Positions 10,154 through 20,864 of a DNA stretch of 64,000 nt are shown here, piece by piece; within the stretch, counting starts at the first letter, position 1; each line of letters starts with the position of its first letter. Both the position numbers and the translations under genes were made by a program. A model generated the notes under the pieces. That model searched no databases and was not told the DNA's origin. It saw nothing but the letters and a program-made list of their open reading frames with translations. The stretch comes from an uncultured SAR86 cluster bacterium (GTDB taxonomy: Bacteria > Pseudomonadota > Gammaproteobacteria > Magnimaribacterales > D2472), in the NCBI GenBank assembly GCA_902559345.1, contig CACEHH010000002.1, forward strand, positions 1-64,000. Direction: 5' to 3'.

Positions 10154-10929
10154 TTATTCATGAAACAGCAATAATAAACCCATCTTCAAAAATAGACGAC
10201 TCAGTTGAGATTGGACCATTTTGTATTGTTGGTGAGGGCGTTGAAATAAATGAAGGAACTAAGCTTCTTAGTCACGTTGTAATAAAGGGTCCGACGTCAA
10301 TAGGAAAAAATAATACTTTTTATCAATTCTCAACCATCGGTGAAGATACTCCAGATAAAAAATATAAAGGCGAAAAAACTAAACTCGAGATTGGCGATAA
10401 TAATATCTTTAGAGAAGGCGTTACAGTTCATAGAGGAACAATACAAGATAAAGGCATGACAACAATTGGCTCTGATAATTTGTTAATGGCGTATAGTCAT
10501 ATCGCACATGATTGTTCCGTAGGAAACGGCAATGTCTTTGCAAATAATGCAGGCATCGCTGGTCATGTAATCGTTGGCAATAATATAACAGTTGGGGCTC
10601 TAACAACTGTTCATCAATTCTGTAAATTGGGCGACTTTTGTTTTGTGGGCATGAATACATCCATTAATATGGATGTGCCAGCATTTATTAAAGTTGCTGC
10701 AGATCCTGCGAGAGTAATTGGACTGAATGCTATTGGAATGACTAGAAATGGCATAGAAGATAATTCTATAAGTTTAATTAAGAAAGCTTATAAATTAGTT
10801 TATAAAAAAGGTTTAAAAATAGATCAAGCAATAAAAAAAATTAAAGATCTTGATATAGATACCGATGACCCTAATTTAAAAACTTTTATCAAATCAATTG
10901 AGGCATCTGAAAGAGGAATCTTAAGGTAA
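10150..10929 (+). CDS. lpxA: UDP-N-acetylglucosamine acyltransferase
   Basis: IHETAIINPSSKI, MAYSHIAHDCSVGN, hexapeptide repeats. Confidence 0.97.
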   Translation: MIIHETAIINPSSKIDDSVEIGPFCIVGEGVEINEGTKLLSHVVIKGPTSIGKNNTFYQFSTIGEDTPDKKYKGEKTKLEIGDNNIFREGVTVHRGTIQDKGMTTIGSDNLLMAYSHIAHDCSVGNGNVFANNAGIAGHVIVGNNITVGALTTVHQFCKLGDFCFVGMNTSINMDVPAFIKVAADPARVIGLNAIGMTRNGIEDNSISLIKKAYKLVYKKGLKIDQAIKKIKDLDIDTDDPNLKTFIKSIEASERGILR

Positions 10930-12051
10930 GTGTCTCAAGAAAGATCTTTAAATATAGGAGTGGTTTGTGGGGAGCACTCCGGTGACAGGCTTGGCTCAGA
11001 CCTTATTAAAGAAATAAAGAAACATGTAGATATTAATCTATATGGGGTTGGTGGGCCTAGGTTAGAGGAATTAGGAGTAAGATCAGAGTTTGATTTTTCT
11101 GAAATTAATATTATGGGGCTCGTTGAACCTTTAGCTAATTTCAGAAGACTTAACAATTTAAGAAATTCACTTATCAAATTATTTATCAATAACAAGATTG
11201 ATTATTTTATAGGGATTGATTCTCCAGATTTCAATATGGGTATTCATAAAGCTTTGAAAAAAAATCATGATAATAAGAACATACAAGTTGTTAGCCCTTC
11301 AGTATGGGGATGGAGACAAAATAGGATTAAACCTATTAAGGCAAACATAGATCTAACACTATGTTTATTTAATTTCGAAGATGAATTTTATAAAGGAGTT
11401 AATCATAAAAGTTTACATTTAGGTCATTCATTCTCAGAACTTTATAAGGTTGATAAATACAGTGTTATAAAAAAATATCAATTGAATGAAAATAAGAAGT
11501 TTGTTTCCATAATACCCGGAAGCAGAAAATCAGAAATATATTATATGCTGCCTACATATATAGAATTTATAAAAGAGCATTCAAAAGAAAATAAGGAATA
11601 TGTATATTTATTACCTGTAGCTGATAGGAAATTGATGAAACAGATTCAAGAATCATTTTCTAAACTTAATTTACCAGTAATAATAAAGGAAGAGGCTATG
11701 CAAGATTTTTTATCTATTTCAGATATCTCAATAGTTACATCCGGAACTGCTACTTTAGAGTCAGCTATTTTAGAATGTTCACCAATTATTTGTTATAAGA
11801 CTGGCTTTATAAATTATTCAATAATTTCACGAATGCTTAAGGTTGAGAATATTGGACTGCCTAATTTACTTCTAGGTAAGAGATATTTTACTGAATTATT
11901 ACAAAATAACTGTACTCAAGAAGCAATTAGAAGAAGTTTTAAGGAAACACTCCCACTCGTTAAAGATTCAAAAGATGTAGCAGAATCTCTTAGGAAAGCT
12001 CTTAGAGGTATTGGCTTTTCTAGAGCTGCAAAAGAAATAGTTTCAATATAA
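10930..12051 (+). CDS. lpxB: Lipid-A-disaccharide synthase
   Basis: GEHSGDRLG, SPSVWGWRQNRIKPI, PGSRKSEI motifs. Confidence 0.95.
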   Translation: MSQERSLNIGVVCGEHSGDRLGSDLIKEIKKHVDINLYGVGGPRLEELGVRSEFDFSEINIMGLVEPLANFRRLNNLRNSLIKLFINNKIDYFIGIDSPDFNMGIHKALKKNHDNKNIQVVSPSVWGWRQNRIKPIKANIDLTLCLFNFEDEFYKGVNHKSLHLGHSFSELYKVDKYSVIKKYQLNENKKFVSIIPGSRKSEIYYMLPTYIEFIKEHSKENKEYVYLLPVADRKLMKQIQESFSKLNLPVIIKEEAMQDFLSISDISIVTSGTATLESAILECSPIICYKTGFINYSIISRMLKVENIGLPNLLLGKRYFTELLQNNCTQEAIRRSFKETLPLVKDSKDVAESLRKALRGIGFSRAAKEIVSI

Positions 12052-12054
12052 AAA

Positions 12055-12600
12055 ATGATAATAGCTGGAACGGATGAAGTTGGCAGAGGATCTTTAGCTG
12101 GACCAGTTGTTGCTGCTGCAGTTATTTTAAAAGAGAAAATATATGGTTTAGATGATTCAAAGAAGCTTTCGCCAAAAAAAAGAGATCAATTATCAAAAGA
12201 AATATGTAGAAAATCATATTTTAGTTACGGCATTGTTTCAAATAAAAAAATAGACGAAATTAATATTCTGAAAGCTTCTTTATTAGCAATGAAAAGAGCT
12301 ATACTAAACTTACCAATAAGACCTTCATTGGTTTTAATCGATGGTACACATAAGCTTGATATTGACATCCCTATGGAGACTATTATTGGTGGTGATTCTT
12401 GTGAGGATACAATTAGCGCAGCCTCGATAATTGCAAAAGTTTACAGGGATAATTTAATGATTGAATATGATATGAAATATCCAAATTATAATTTTATAAG
12501 CAATAAAGGTTATGGTACTAAAGATCATTTAGATGCTTTAAAGGTAAACAGCTATTCTGATATTCATAGAAAAACTTTTAAAGGAGTATTAGGCAAATGA
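12055..12600 (+). CDS. rnhB: Ribonuclease HII
   Basis: GTDEVGRGSLAGPVVAAAV, DSKKLSPKKR. Confidence 0.97.
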   Translation: MIIAGTDEVGRGSLAGPVVAAAVILKEKIYGLDDSKKLSPKKRDQLSKEICRKSYFSYGIVSNKKIDEINILKASLLAMKRAILNLPIRPSLVLIDGTHKLDIDIPMETIIGGDSCEDTISAASIIAKVYRDNLMIEYDMKYPNYNFISNKGYGTKDHLDALKVNSYSDIHRKTFKGVLGK

Positions 12601-15600
12601 GCTCTTTGTTCTCTCATTTGAGAGTTTCTTCTGAATATAGCATTACTCAAGGTTTATTGACCATAGATCAAATTGTTGAAAAAGCTTCTGAAAAATCTAT
12701 ACCTTCAGTTGCATTGACAGATAAATCAAACATGTTTGGTTTGGTTAAGTTTTTTAATAAATGCGAGGCTGCTGGAATTAAACCGATTTCTGGAGCTTCA
12801 ATAAGCATGGTTTTTGAAACCGATGAAAGTCCATTTGAACTTTTATGTTTAGCAAAAACTAATAACGGCCACAAGAATTTAATGAAGGTTATTTCTAATG
12901 CTCATAATAATTGTTTATACAATTCACCAATTATAGATTTCAAAGAATTAGTGGAATTGAAAGATGATATTGTTGTCATCTCAGGTGGAAAAAATAGCCA
13001 CATTTTTGAATATATAAAAAGAGATAAGATTACCGATGCGCTAAATGTTGTAGATCAATTTAGAAATCATTTTAAAGATGATTTTGTTATTGAAATTCAA
13101 AGAACAAATAGGGCTGATGAAATCGAATATTTTAAAAATATTCTCCCTATTTCTATTGAAAAAGGGATTCCTTTAATAGCTACAAATGATGTTTTGTTTG
13201 CAAATAAGGAAGATTATGAAACTCATGAAACAAAAGTTTGCATTAATACATCTAGGGTTTTAAATGATCCTAATAGAGAGAAATCTTTCTCAGAACAACA
13301 ATATTTTAAATCTTCTGATGAAATGGCAGATTTATTTAAAGACTGCTCTTCTTTAATAGATAATGCTAATGAAATTTCAAAGAAATGTAATGTTTGCTTA
13401 GATACCAAGGAATATTTTCTTCCTGAGTATCCTGTGCCTAAAAAGCATAATTTCGATACTTATTTAGAGGAGCTTTCTAAAAAAAGAATTAAATTATTAA
13501 TCCATGATCTCCATAAAGATAAAAAAAAAGAATATGAATCAAGGCTTAGTTATGAACTTAATCAGATTAAAACTATGGGCTTTTCAAGTTATTTCTTAAT
13601 AGTTTATGATTTTATTGAATGGTCTAAAAACAATGATGTTCCAGTCGGACCTGGTAGGGGTTCGGGTGCTGGATCTCTAGTTGCATATGCGCTTGGAATA
13701 ACCACATTAGATCCAATCGATCATGGATTACTTTTTGAAAGATTTTTAAACCCCGAGAGGCTTTCAATGCCTGATTTTGATATAGATTTTTGCATGGAGA
13801 AAAGAGATTTAGTAATAGATTATGTCAGCAACAAATATGGGGCATCAGCTGTTTCTCAAATTGCTACATTTGGAACAATGGCAGCGAGGGCAGTTGTTAG
13901 GGATGTAGCCAGAGCAATGGGTAAGCCATATGCTGTTGGAGACAGAATTTCAAAAATGATCCCCTTTGCACCAGGTATGACACTGGATAGAGCTCAAAAG
14001 GAACAACCGTTATTTGCTCAAAGTATTAAAAATGACGAAGAGGTAAGAGAAATTGTTAATCTCGCATATAAGCTTGAGGGTATAGCGAGGAATGTTGGTA
14101 AACATGCAGGCGGTGTTGTAATTGCCCCTGGAAGTATTTCAGATTTTTGCCCTGTATATGTTGATCGTTCATCTAATTCTGTAATGACCCAGTATGACAA
14201 AGATGACGTAGAGAAAATTGGTTTAGTAAAGTTTGATTTTCTAGGTCTTCGAACTCTTACTGTTATTGATAGAGCATTAAAATCGATTAATGATAATCTT
14301 GAGGATTCAAAGAAATTAAATCTTGATGATATTCCTTTGAATGACGAAAAGGTATATAAATTTTTATCATCTGGAAAAACCATGGCGGTATTTCAGCTTG
14401 AGTCATCTGGGATGAGAGAATTAATAAAAAGACTAAAACCAACTAAATTTGAAGAGATTACAGCTCTGTTAGCTTTGTATAGGCCAGGCCCATTGAATTC
14501 TGGAATGGATAAAGAGTTTGTTGATCGAAAACATGGCAAGAGTCCTGTCACATACCCACATGAATTACTTGAACCAGTTTTGGAAGAAACATATGGAGTA
14601 ATTGTATATCAAGAACAGGTTATGGAGGCTGCAAAAGTATTAGCAGGTTTTTCATTAGGTCAGGCTGATATCTTGAGACGTGCAATGGGCAAGAAGAAAA
14701 AAGAAGAAATGGAAGAACAGAGAGAGATATTTGTTAAAGGTTGTGTAAATAATAATATTTCTTCAAAAAATGCTGAACAAATTTTTGATCTAATAAATCA
14801 ATTTGCTGAATATGGCTTTAATAAGTCTCACTCAGCAGCATATGCGCTTATCTCATACCAAACGGCATACCTTAAGACTTATTATCCTGAACATTTTATG
14901 GCAGCTGTCCTTTCATCGGAATTAGGCAATACCGATAAAATATATGCATTAATACAAGAATGCTCAAGGATGGATATTGAGGTATTAAATCCGAATATAC
15001 AAAGTTCAGATAAAACATTTAAAGTTAATAATGAATCTAATATTGAATATGGATTAGGGGCTATAAAAGGAGTAGCAGATATATTTATAAAACATGTCTG
15101 TTCAAAAAGAGAGAACCTTAACTTTAAAGATCTTTGGGATTTTTCAAAGAAAGTTGATATTAAAATTGGTGGCAAGAAATCATTGGAAGCTTTATCACAA
15201 TCTGGTGCTTTCGATTCCCTAGCACCCTCAAGGACCATAGCTATTAAATGTGTAAAAGATATGCTTGGCGAGAATTCATCCAATAGAATAGAATCAAATT
15301 TAAAGAGCGGAGATTTATTTTCTTCTATTGAAGTAGATTTTGATCCATATGAAAAATATAAAAATACTCCAGAATTAACTCTTACTGAAAAGCTTGAGTT
15401 AGAAAAGAAATCGCTAGGATATTATCTGTCAGGACATCCAGTATTAGCTATTAATAATAAAATTAAAAAGATAAGAACTAGATCAATAAACGAGCTTTCT
15501 AATGAGACTAAGACTGGTTCATTAGTATGTTTAATAAATAGTATTAGACAAATTAAAGATAGAAAAGGAAAACCATTAACTTTTATAAACTTCAACGATG

Positions 15601-16040
15601 GAACAGGAACTATGGATGGCATAGTAACAAGCGAGACTCTAGAAAGTTGCCATGATATTTTAAAGGAGGGAGAAATTCTATCTTTAAAAGGCACAATAGA
15701 GGTTGATGATTATAGGACTGGTGATTTAGGTAGTTTGATGTTCAGGATGAGGGTCAAAGAAATTAATACGATAGACTTTGAACTTAATAAAAAAGTTAAA
15801 GAAATAATAATTGATATTAAAAATTCCAATGCTGTTTCAATAACAGATTTTTCTGAGCATCTTGATAGTATTGATAAAGATTTTTGGTTAGATGGTTCTT
15901 GCAGATTAAATGTTCGAGTAACATCAGAGAAATCTGAGGCTATAATAGATATTGGTGATAAGTTTAAATTTATACCTTCACTTGAAAATCTGTTCCTCTT
16001 AGAGGATATTTTTGGAAAGAACGTAATAGAGATCTCATAA
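12597..16040 (+). CDS. dnaE: DNA polymerase III alpha subunit
   Basis: PHP domain start FSHLRVSSEYSITQGLL; GPGRGSGAGSLVAYALGIT; PDFDIDFC. Confidence 0.97.
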   Translation: MSSLFSHLRVSSEYSITQGLLTIDQIVEKASEKSIPSVALTDKSNMFGLVKFFNKCEAAGIKPISGASISMVFETDESPFELLCLAKTNNGHKNLMKVISNAHNNCLYNSPIIDFKELVELKDDIVVISGGKNSHIFEYIKRDKITDALNVVDQFRNHFKDDFVIEIQRTNRADEIEYFKNILPISIEKGIPLIATNDVLFANKEDYETHETKVCINTSRVLNDPNREKSFSEQQYFKSSDEMADLFKDCSSLIDNANEISKKCNVCLDTKEYFLPEYPVPKKHNFDTYLEELSKKRIKLLIHDLHKDKKKEYESRLSYELNQIKTMGFSSYFLIVYDFIEWSKNNDVPVGPGRGSGAGSLVAYALGITTLDPIDHGLLFERFLNPERLSMPDFDIDFCMEKRDLVIDYVSNKYGASAVSQIATFGTMAARAVVRDVARAMGKPYAVGDRISKMIPFAPGMTLDRAQKEQPLFAQSIKNDEEVREIVNLAYKLEGIARNVGKHAGGVVIAPGSISDFCPVYVDRSSNSVMTQYDKDDVEKIGLVKFDFLGLRTLTVIDRALKSINDNLEDSKKLNLDDIPLNDEKVYKFLSSGKTMAVFQLESSGMRELIKRLKPTKFEEITALLALYRPGPLNSGMDKEFVDRKHGKSPVTYPHELLEPVLEETYGVIVYQEQVMEAAKVLAGFSLGQADILRRAMGKKKKEEMEEQREIFVKGCVNNNISSKNAEQIFDLINQFAEYGFNKSHSAAYALISYQTAYLKTYYPEHFMAAVLSSELGNTDKIYALIQECSRMDIEVLNPNIQSSDKTFKVNNESNIEYGLGAIKGVADIFIKHVCSKRENLNFKDLWDFSKKVDIKIGGKKSLEALSQSGAFDSLAPSRTIAIKCVKDMLGENSSNRIESNLKSGDLFSSIEVDFDPYEKYKNTPELTLTEKLELEKKSLGYYLSGHPVLAINNKIKKIRTRSINELSNETKTGSLVCLINSIRQIKDRKGKPLTFINFNDGTGTMDGIVTSETLESCHDILKEGEILSLKGTIEVDDYRTGDLGSLMFRMRVKEINTIDFELNKKVKEIIIDIKNSNAVSITDFSEHLDSIDKDFWLDGSCRLNVRVTSEKSEAIIDIGDKFKFIPSLENLFLLEDIFGKNVIEIS

Positions 16041-16987
16041 TGGATGATGAAAGATTCTTAAGTTTTGAAGAACCAATTAAAGAATTGGCTCAAAAGCTCA
16101 GCGCACTTAGAACGGCTGCGGTAGATTCTCCTGCTCTCAATGAAGAGATATCAAATCTGGAAAAAGAAAATAAAAAATTAACTAAAAAAATATATTCTAA
16201 ACTTGATCCATGGCAAATAGTGCAAGTAGCAAGACATCCCAATAGACCTCATACTTCAGATTATATTCATAGAATATTTGATGAATTTGATGAGCTTCAT
16301 GGTGATCGACAGTTTGGAGACGATGCTTCAATAATCGGAGGGATAGGGCTTTTGGAAAGCATGCCAGTAATGGTTATTGGCCATGAAAAGGGAAGAGATA
16401 CTGATGAAAAAGTAAAAAGAAACTTTGGTATGACAAATCCAGAAGGCTATAGAAAAGCAAAAAGATTATTATTATTAGCAGAGCAATTTTCTTTACCTGT
16501 TATTACTTTTGTTGATACCGCAGGCGCATATCCTGGTATCGAAGGAGAAGAGCGATGCCAGAGCGAGGCAATTGCTAGAAATTTAGCTACTATGTCGGAA
16601 TTAAAAACACCTATTGTAGTGGTAGTAAGTGGCGAGGGTGGTTCTGGAGGAGCGCTTGCAATAAGTGTTGGAGATCATTTGTGTATGCTTGAATATGCTA
16701 TATATTCTGTTGCGTCACCAGAAGCTTGTGCTTCAATTATATGGAGAGAGGCTGAAAAAGCCCCTGATGCAGCCAAAGCTATGAAAGTTTCTTCTAAAGA
16801 ATTAAAAAAAATAAATATTGTTGATGAAATTATACAAGAGCCTCTTGGTGGAGCCCATAGAGATTATGATTTGATAGCGCAAAATGTAAAAAGCTCTTTA
16901 ATTAAGAATCTATCTATTTTAAATAAAATATCAATAGAAGATTTGCTGGAAAGAAGGTATAAAAGAATTCTTAGTGTTGGCGAATAA
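16040..16987 (+). CDS. accA: Acetyl-CoA carboxylase carboxyltransferase subunit alpha
   Basis: FVDTAGAYPGIEGEERCQSEAIARNL; GEGGSGGALAI. Confidence 0.97.
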   Translation: MDDERFLSFEEPIKELAQKLSALRTAAVDSPALNEEISNLEKENKKLTKKIYSKLDPWQIVQVARHPNRPHTSDYIHRIFDEFDELHGDRQFGDDASIIGGIGLLESMPVMVIGHEKGRDTDEKVKRNFGMTNPEGYRKAKRLLLLAEQFSLPVITFVDTAGAYPGIEGEERCQSEAIARNLATMSELKTPIVVVVSGEGGSGGALAISVGDHLCMLEYAIYSVASPEACASIIWREAEKAPDAAKAMKVSSKELKKINIVDEIIQEPLGGAHRDYDLIAQNVKSSLIKNLSILNKISIEDLLERRYKRILSVGE

Positions 16988-16989
16988 AA

Positions 16990-17946
16990 TTGTTAACCAA
17001 AGACCTAATTACAAAAAATATTGATATAAGTAAGAATATTTTTATTGCATATAGCGGTGGCTCAGACTCAACTGCATTAATACATCTTTTATCATCAATT
17101 AAAGTTGATAAAAACACAAAAGTAAAAGCTATTCATATAAATCATAATCTATCTAAAAACTCTTTGTTATGGGAAATACAATGCAGAGAACAGTGTTCTA
17201 AATTAGGTATCGATTTAATAGTTGAATCAGTTGAAATTAAGTCAGATGGTGGAGGTCTAGAAGCAGCATCAAGAAAAGCTAGGTATAAGATTTTTGAAAG
17301 ATTATTGGATAAAGATGATCAGATTTTATTAGGACATCACAGCGATGATGTTACCGAAACATTATTTATGAGGCTTCTAAGAGGAACAGGTCCAGATGGC
17401 ATGGAAGGACCTAAGTTAAAAAGATCTTTGGGGCAGGGGGTCTTAGTGAGACCTTTTCTGGGAGTATCAAAAAAGGAGATCTTGGATTATTTAAAAAAAC
17501 ATAATATTGATTATATTCAAGACGATTCAAATCTTAGCAATGATTTTGACAGAAATTATTTAAGAAATGAGATATTCCCAATGCTAGAAAAGAAATGGAA
17601 TAATTTTCCAAATAGAGTTAGCAACTTTTCTAAAATTATAAAAGATAGGAATGATAACTATTCTTATTTAATGCATGAAAAATATGATGATTTAATATCA
17701 AATTCTATTAATTTAAAAAAACTTAGAGAGTTATCGGATCCATTGATTTCAGATGTTTTAAGATATTCAATTAAAAAATGTAATATTGCTGTGCCCAACA
17801 GTAAAATAATTGAAGAAATAATTAAAACTTTTGTATACTCAAGCCCGGGACCAAAATCAAAAGTTGAATGGTCTAGGTCTGACAAAGAAGAAGTGAGTGG
17901 TCAAATAACATATTCAAATGGCCATATATTAATTTCTAAAAGATAA
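16990..17946 (+). CDS. tilS: tRNA(Ile)-lysidine synthetase, short form
   Basis: AYSGGSDSTALIHLL PP-loop; GHHSDDVTETLFMRLLRGTG. Confidence 0.93.
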   Translation: MLTKDLITKNIDISKNIFIAYSGGSDSTALIHLLSSIKVDKNTKVKAIHINHNLSKNSLLWEIQCREQCSKLGIDLIVESVEIKSDGGGLEAASRKARYKIFERLLDKDDQILLGHHSDDVTETLFMRLLRGTGPDGMEGPKLKRSLGQGVLVRPFLGVSKKEILDYLKKHNIDYIQDDSNLSNDFDRNYLRNEIFPMLEKKWNNFPNRVSNFSKIIKDRNDNYSYLMHEKYDDLISNSINLKKLRELSDPLISDVLRYSIKKCNIAVPNSKIIEEIIKTFVYSSPGPKSKVEWSRSDKEEVSGQITYSNGHILISKR

Positions 17947-17959
17947 TTGGAGAGCAAAC

Positions 17960-18733
17960 ATGAACTTAGAAACAATTGAATTAGATAAGAAAGATAAGGT
18001 AGCGATAATTACGCTCAATAGACCAAAGCTTTTAAATGCAGTTAATGAACAGCTTGTTTGGGATTTTCAGAAGGCAACCGAAGATGTTAAAAACGATGAT
18101 GATATTAGAGTTGTTATATTAAAAGGGTCTGGAAGAGGTTTTTCTGCTGGTGCTGATTTAAGTGAGAGGGGCGCAAGTTGGAAAGGATCAAAAGATGCTT
18201 TGATGAGGGGATATAAACCATTTTTTAAAAATATCATTGATATGCCAAAACCAGTTATTGGATCAATTGCTGGACCTGCAGCTGGAATTGGTGCTGCAAT
18301 CGCAATGTCTTGTGATTTAAGAGTAATGTCAGAAGATAGCTATATTTTATCTGTTTTTAGTAATATCGCTTTAGTTCCAGATGGCGGCTTATCCTGGTAT
18401 CTTCCAAAATTCATGGGATTCTCTAAAGCATATGAACATGCTATTGAAGCAAAGAAAATATCAGCTCAAGACTGCTTAGAGTATGGTATAGCTAATAAGG
18501 TCGTCGCGTTAGATGAATTAGAGAGAACAACGCTTACCTGGGCAGAAAATTTAGCAAAAAGATCCTCTCAATCATTAAACCATACTAAAAGATTAATGAG
18601 GGAGTCATTACACCTTGGTTACTGGGATACTTTTCATAATGAAGCTGAGATTCAAAATGAGCTTACGGTTAGTTCACAAAATAGAGAGGCAGTTAAAGCT
18701 TTCTTTGAAAAAAGAGAACCTAATTTTGATTAG
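17960..18733 (+). CDS. Enoyl-CoA hydratase/isomerase family protein
   Basis: LNRPKLLNAVNEQL, GRGFSAGADLSE, PKPVIGSIAGPAAGIGAAIAMSCDLRV. Confidence 0.92.
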   Translation: MNLETIELDKKDKVAIITLNRPKLLNAVNEQLVWDFQKATEDVKNDDDIRVVILKGSGRGFSAGADLSERGASWKGSKDALMRGYKPFFKNIIDMPKPVIGSIAGPAAGIGAAIAMSCDLRVMSEDSYILSVFSNIALVPDGGLSWYLPKFMGFSKAYEHAIEAKKISAQDCLEYGIANKVVALDELERTTLTWAENLAKRSSQSLNHTKRLMRESLHLGYWDTFHNEAEIQNELTVSSQNREAVKAFFEKREPNFD

Positions 18734-20388
18734 CTAGTTAAGAGTTTACTTAATCCAACAATTATAGAATCAAATGAAGCTCTCGTTGTATTTGGATGAA
18801 TGCCAACTCCCCAAAATGTTTTGCCATCTTTTTCAAGCTCAATATAGGCAGCAGCTTTTGCATCAGAACCAGATGATATTGCTGTTTGATGATAATCAGC
18901 AACCTTGATATCAAATCCCAATTGATTTGAAAGCCCATTAATAAATGAATCAATAGGACCATTACCAGTTCCTTCAATCTTTATTGCTTTAGCATCCATA
19001 TTCATTTCTAGTTTTAAAGAGTGCAAATCACCAGCTGAAGTCGAAGAATGTTTGATATATGAGAAGTTATTTTTAGGTTTTAGGTAATTAGCTTCAAAAA
19101 TTTCCCAAATTTGAGAACTTGTAATTTCTTTTCCTGTTTCATCAGCAAGTTTTTGTATTTTTTGACTCAAACTTATTTGTAGTCTTCTTGGAAGAGATAC
19201 CCCATGATCTTTTTCTAAAAGAAATGCTACTCCTCCTTTACCAGACTGGGAATTTATTCTAACTACTGCTTCGTAGCTTCTGCCTAAGTCAGCGGGGTCA
19301 ATGGGTAGATAAGGAACTTCCCATTTTGGATTATTAGATTTTTTAATCGCTTTAAATCCTTTTTTTATAGCATCTTGATGGGATCCAGAGAAAGCTGTAA
19401 AAACAAGATCCCCTGCATACGGATGTCTTGGATGAACAGGTAATTGATTGCAATACTCAACCTCTCTCATAACTGAGTTAATGTTAGAAAAATCTAATTT
19501 TGGATCAATACCCTGTGTAAGCATATTTAGAGCAATCGTCACAATATCAACATTTCCAGTTCTTTCGCCATTTCCAAAGAGAGTACCTTCAACCCTGTCT
19601 GCTCCTGCCATAAGACCAAATTCGGATGCAGCCACTGCAGTACCACGATCATTATGAGGATGAAGACTTAAACATATATCACTTCTATTTTTAAGATTTT
19701 CATTCATCCACTCAATTTGATCACCATAAATATTTGGCGTAGACATCTCGACAGTTGCAGGCAGATTGATAATGATTTTATTTTTTGACACAGGTTTAAG
19801 AATTTCTACAACCTCATCACAAACCTCTTTGGCGTATTCAAGCTCAGTGCCAGTAAAACTCTCAGGTGAGTATTCAAAACTCCATTCTGTTTCTTGATTT
19901 TTTTCAGCTAAATCTTTTATCAATAATGCAGCATTAGTAGCAATTTTTTTGATTCCATCCTTGTCTTGATCAAAAACAACTTTTCTTTGAAGAGTTGAGG
20001 TTGAATTATAGAAATGAATTATAGCTTTAGATGCTCCTTTTAATGATTCAAAGGTTTTTTTTATTAATTCTTCTCTTGATTGTGTGAGTACCTGTATGTT
20101 TACGTCTGAGGGTATTTTTTTATTTTCTATAAGATCTCTTACAAAATCATATTCAGTTTGAGAGGCTGAAGGAAATCCAATTTCGATTTCTTTGAATCCA
20201 AGTTTACATAATAATGCAAACATCCTATCTTTTCGCTCAGAGCCCATCGGTTCTATCAATGCTTGATTTCCATCACGCAAATCAACAGAGCACCAGACAG
20301 GCGATTCTTTTAGGGTATTGTTAGGCCATTTTCTATTGGCTAAATCAATCGGCTTAAAAGCTGAATATTTGTCTATTGGATTATCCAT
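18730..20388 (-). CDS. leuA: 2-isopropylmalate synthase (about 550-aa form)
   Basis: SVDLRDGNQALIEPM, LHPHNDRGTAVA, HPRHPYAGDLVFTAFSGSHQDAI. Confidence 0.94.
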   Translation of the reverse strand: MDNPIDKYSAFKPIDLANRKWPNNTLKESPVWCSVDLRDGNQALIEPMGSERKDRMFALLCKLGFKEIEIGFPSASQTEYDFVRDLIENKKIPSDVNIQVLTQSREELIKKTFESLKGASKAIIHFYNSTSTLQRKVVFDQDKDGIKKIATNAALLIKDLAEKNQETEWSFEYSPESFTGTELEYAKEVCDEVVEILKPVSKNKIIINLPATVEMSTPNIYGDQIEWMNENLKNRSDICLSLHPHNDRGTAVAASEFGLMAGADRVEGTLFGNGERTGNVDIVTIALNMLTQGIDPKLDFSNINSVMREVEYCNQLPVHPRHPYAGDLVFTAFSGSHQDAIKKGFKAIKKSNNPKWEVPYLPIDPADLGRSYEAVVRINSQSGKGGVAFLLEKDHGVSLPRRLQISLSQKIQKLADETGKEITSSQIWEIFEANYLKPKNNFSYIKHSSTSAGDLHSLKLEMNMDAKAIKIEGTGNGPIDSFINGLSNQLGFDIKVADYHQTAISSGSDAKAAAYIELEKDGKTFWGVGIHPNTTRASFDSIIVGLSKLLTS

Positions 20389-20419
20389 TGTTTATAAACT
20401 AAATGTTATTATGTTATTT

Positions 20420-20860
20420 ATGCTTACTCCTGAGATAAAAACTAATCTTATATTAAAAGAGATCGGTATCAAAAGATATTCATTACGTTCAAAGATAAAT
20501 AATTCCCCTAATCATGATATATATTTTTATCAAAAGGGTGTAATTCTATCACTTCTTGATAAGCCTTTTGAGAATTTTGTTAAAGAACAGCAAGAGTTAA
20601 TAAAAGCAATTATTTCATCAACTATGCTCAATGAAGGTGAGGAAAAATCAGACAAGATCTCTATTAAGTCAAAGAGTGAATTGAAAGAAGAAATCTTAAA
20701 CTTTGCTAACATAAAGTTGGTGATTATTTTTGGTAATATCATGGACACTGAATTAGTTTTTAAAAACTCTATTCAAGCTCCCTCAGTAAATGAGTTATTT
20801 TTAAAAAAAGCCCTTAAAAAAGACCTTTGGCTTAAGATAAAATCTAAACTAAATTTATAA
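20420..20860 (+). CDS. Putative divergent DNA polymerase III psi subunit (HolD-like)
   Basis: N-terminal LKEIGIKRYSLRS resembles E. coli HolD LQQLGITQWSLRR; C-terminal APSVNELFLKKALKKDLWLKI resembles SPALTDL..NPTARAALWQQI; immediately upstream of rimI as in E. coli holD-rimI. Start trimmed from the listed 20318. Confidence 0.55.
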   Translation: MLTPEIKTNLILKEIGIKRYSLRSKINNSPNHDIYFYQKGVILSLLDKPFENFVKEQQELIKAIISSTMLNEGEEKSDKISIKSKSELKEEILNFANIKLVIIFGNIMDTELVFKNSIQAPSVNELFLKKALKKDLWLKIKSKLNL

Positions 20861-20864
20861 TCAC

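Noticed and set aside
14882-15283. 133-aa minus-strand ORF inside dnaE
   Set aside because: Antisense shadow of dnaE with no domain signature.
16990-17946. TilS truncated (318 aa against about 430 in E. coli) as a defect
   Set aside because: Short TilS forms lacking the C-terminal domains occur in other bacteria; catalytic motifs are intact, so probably ordinary variation.
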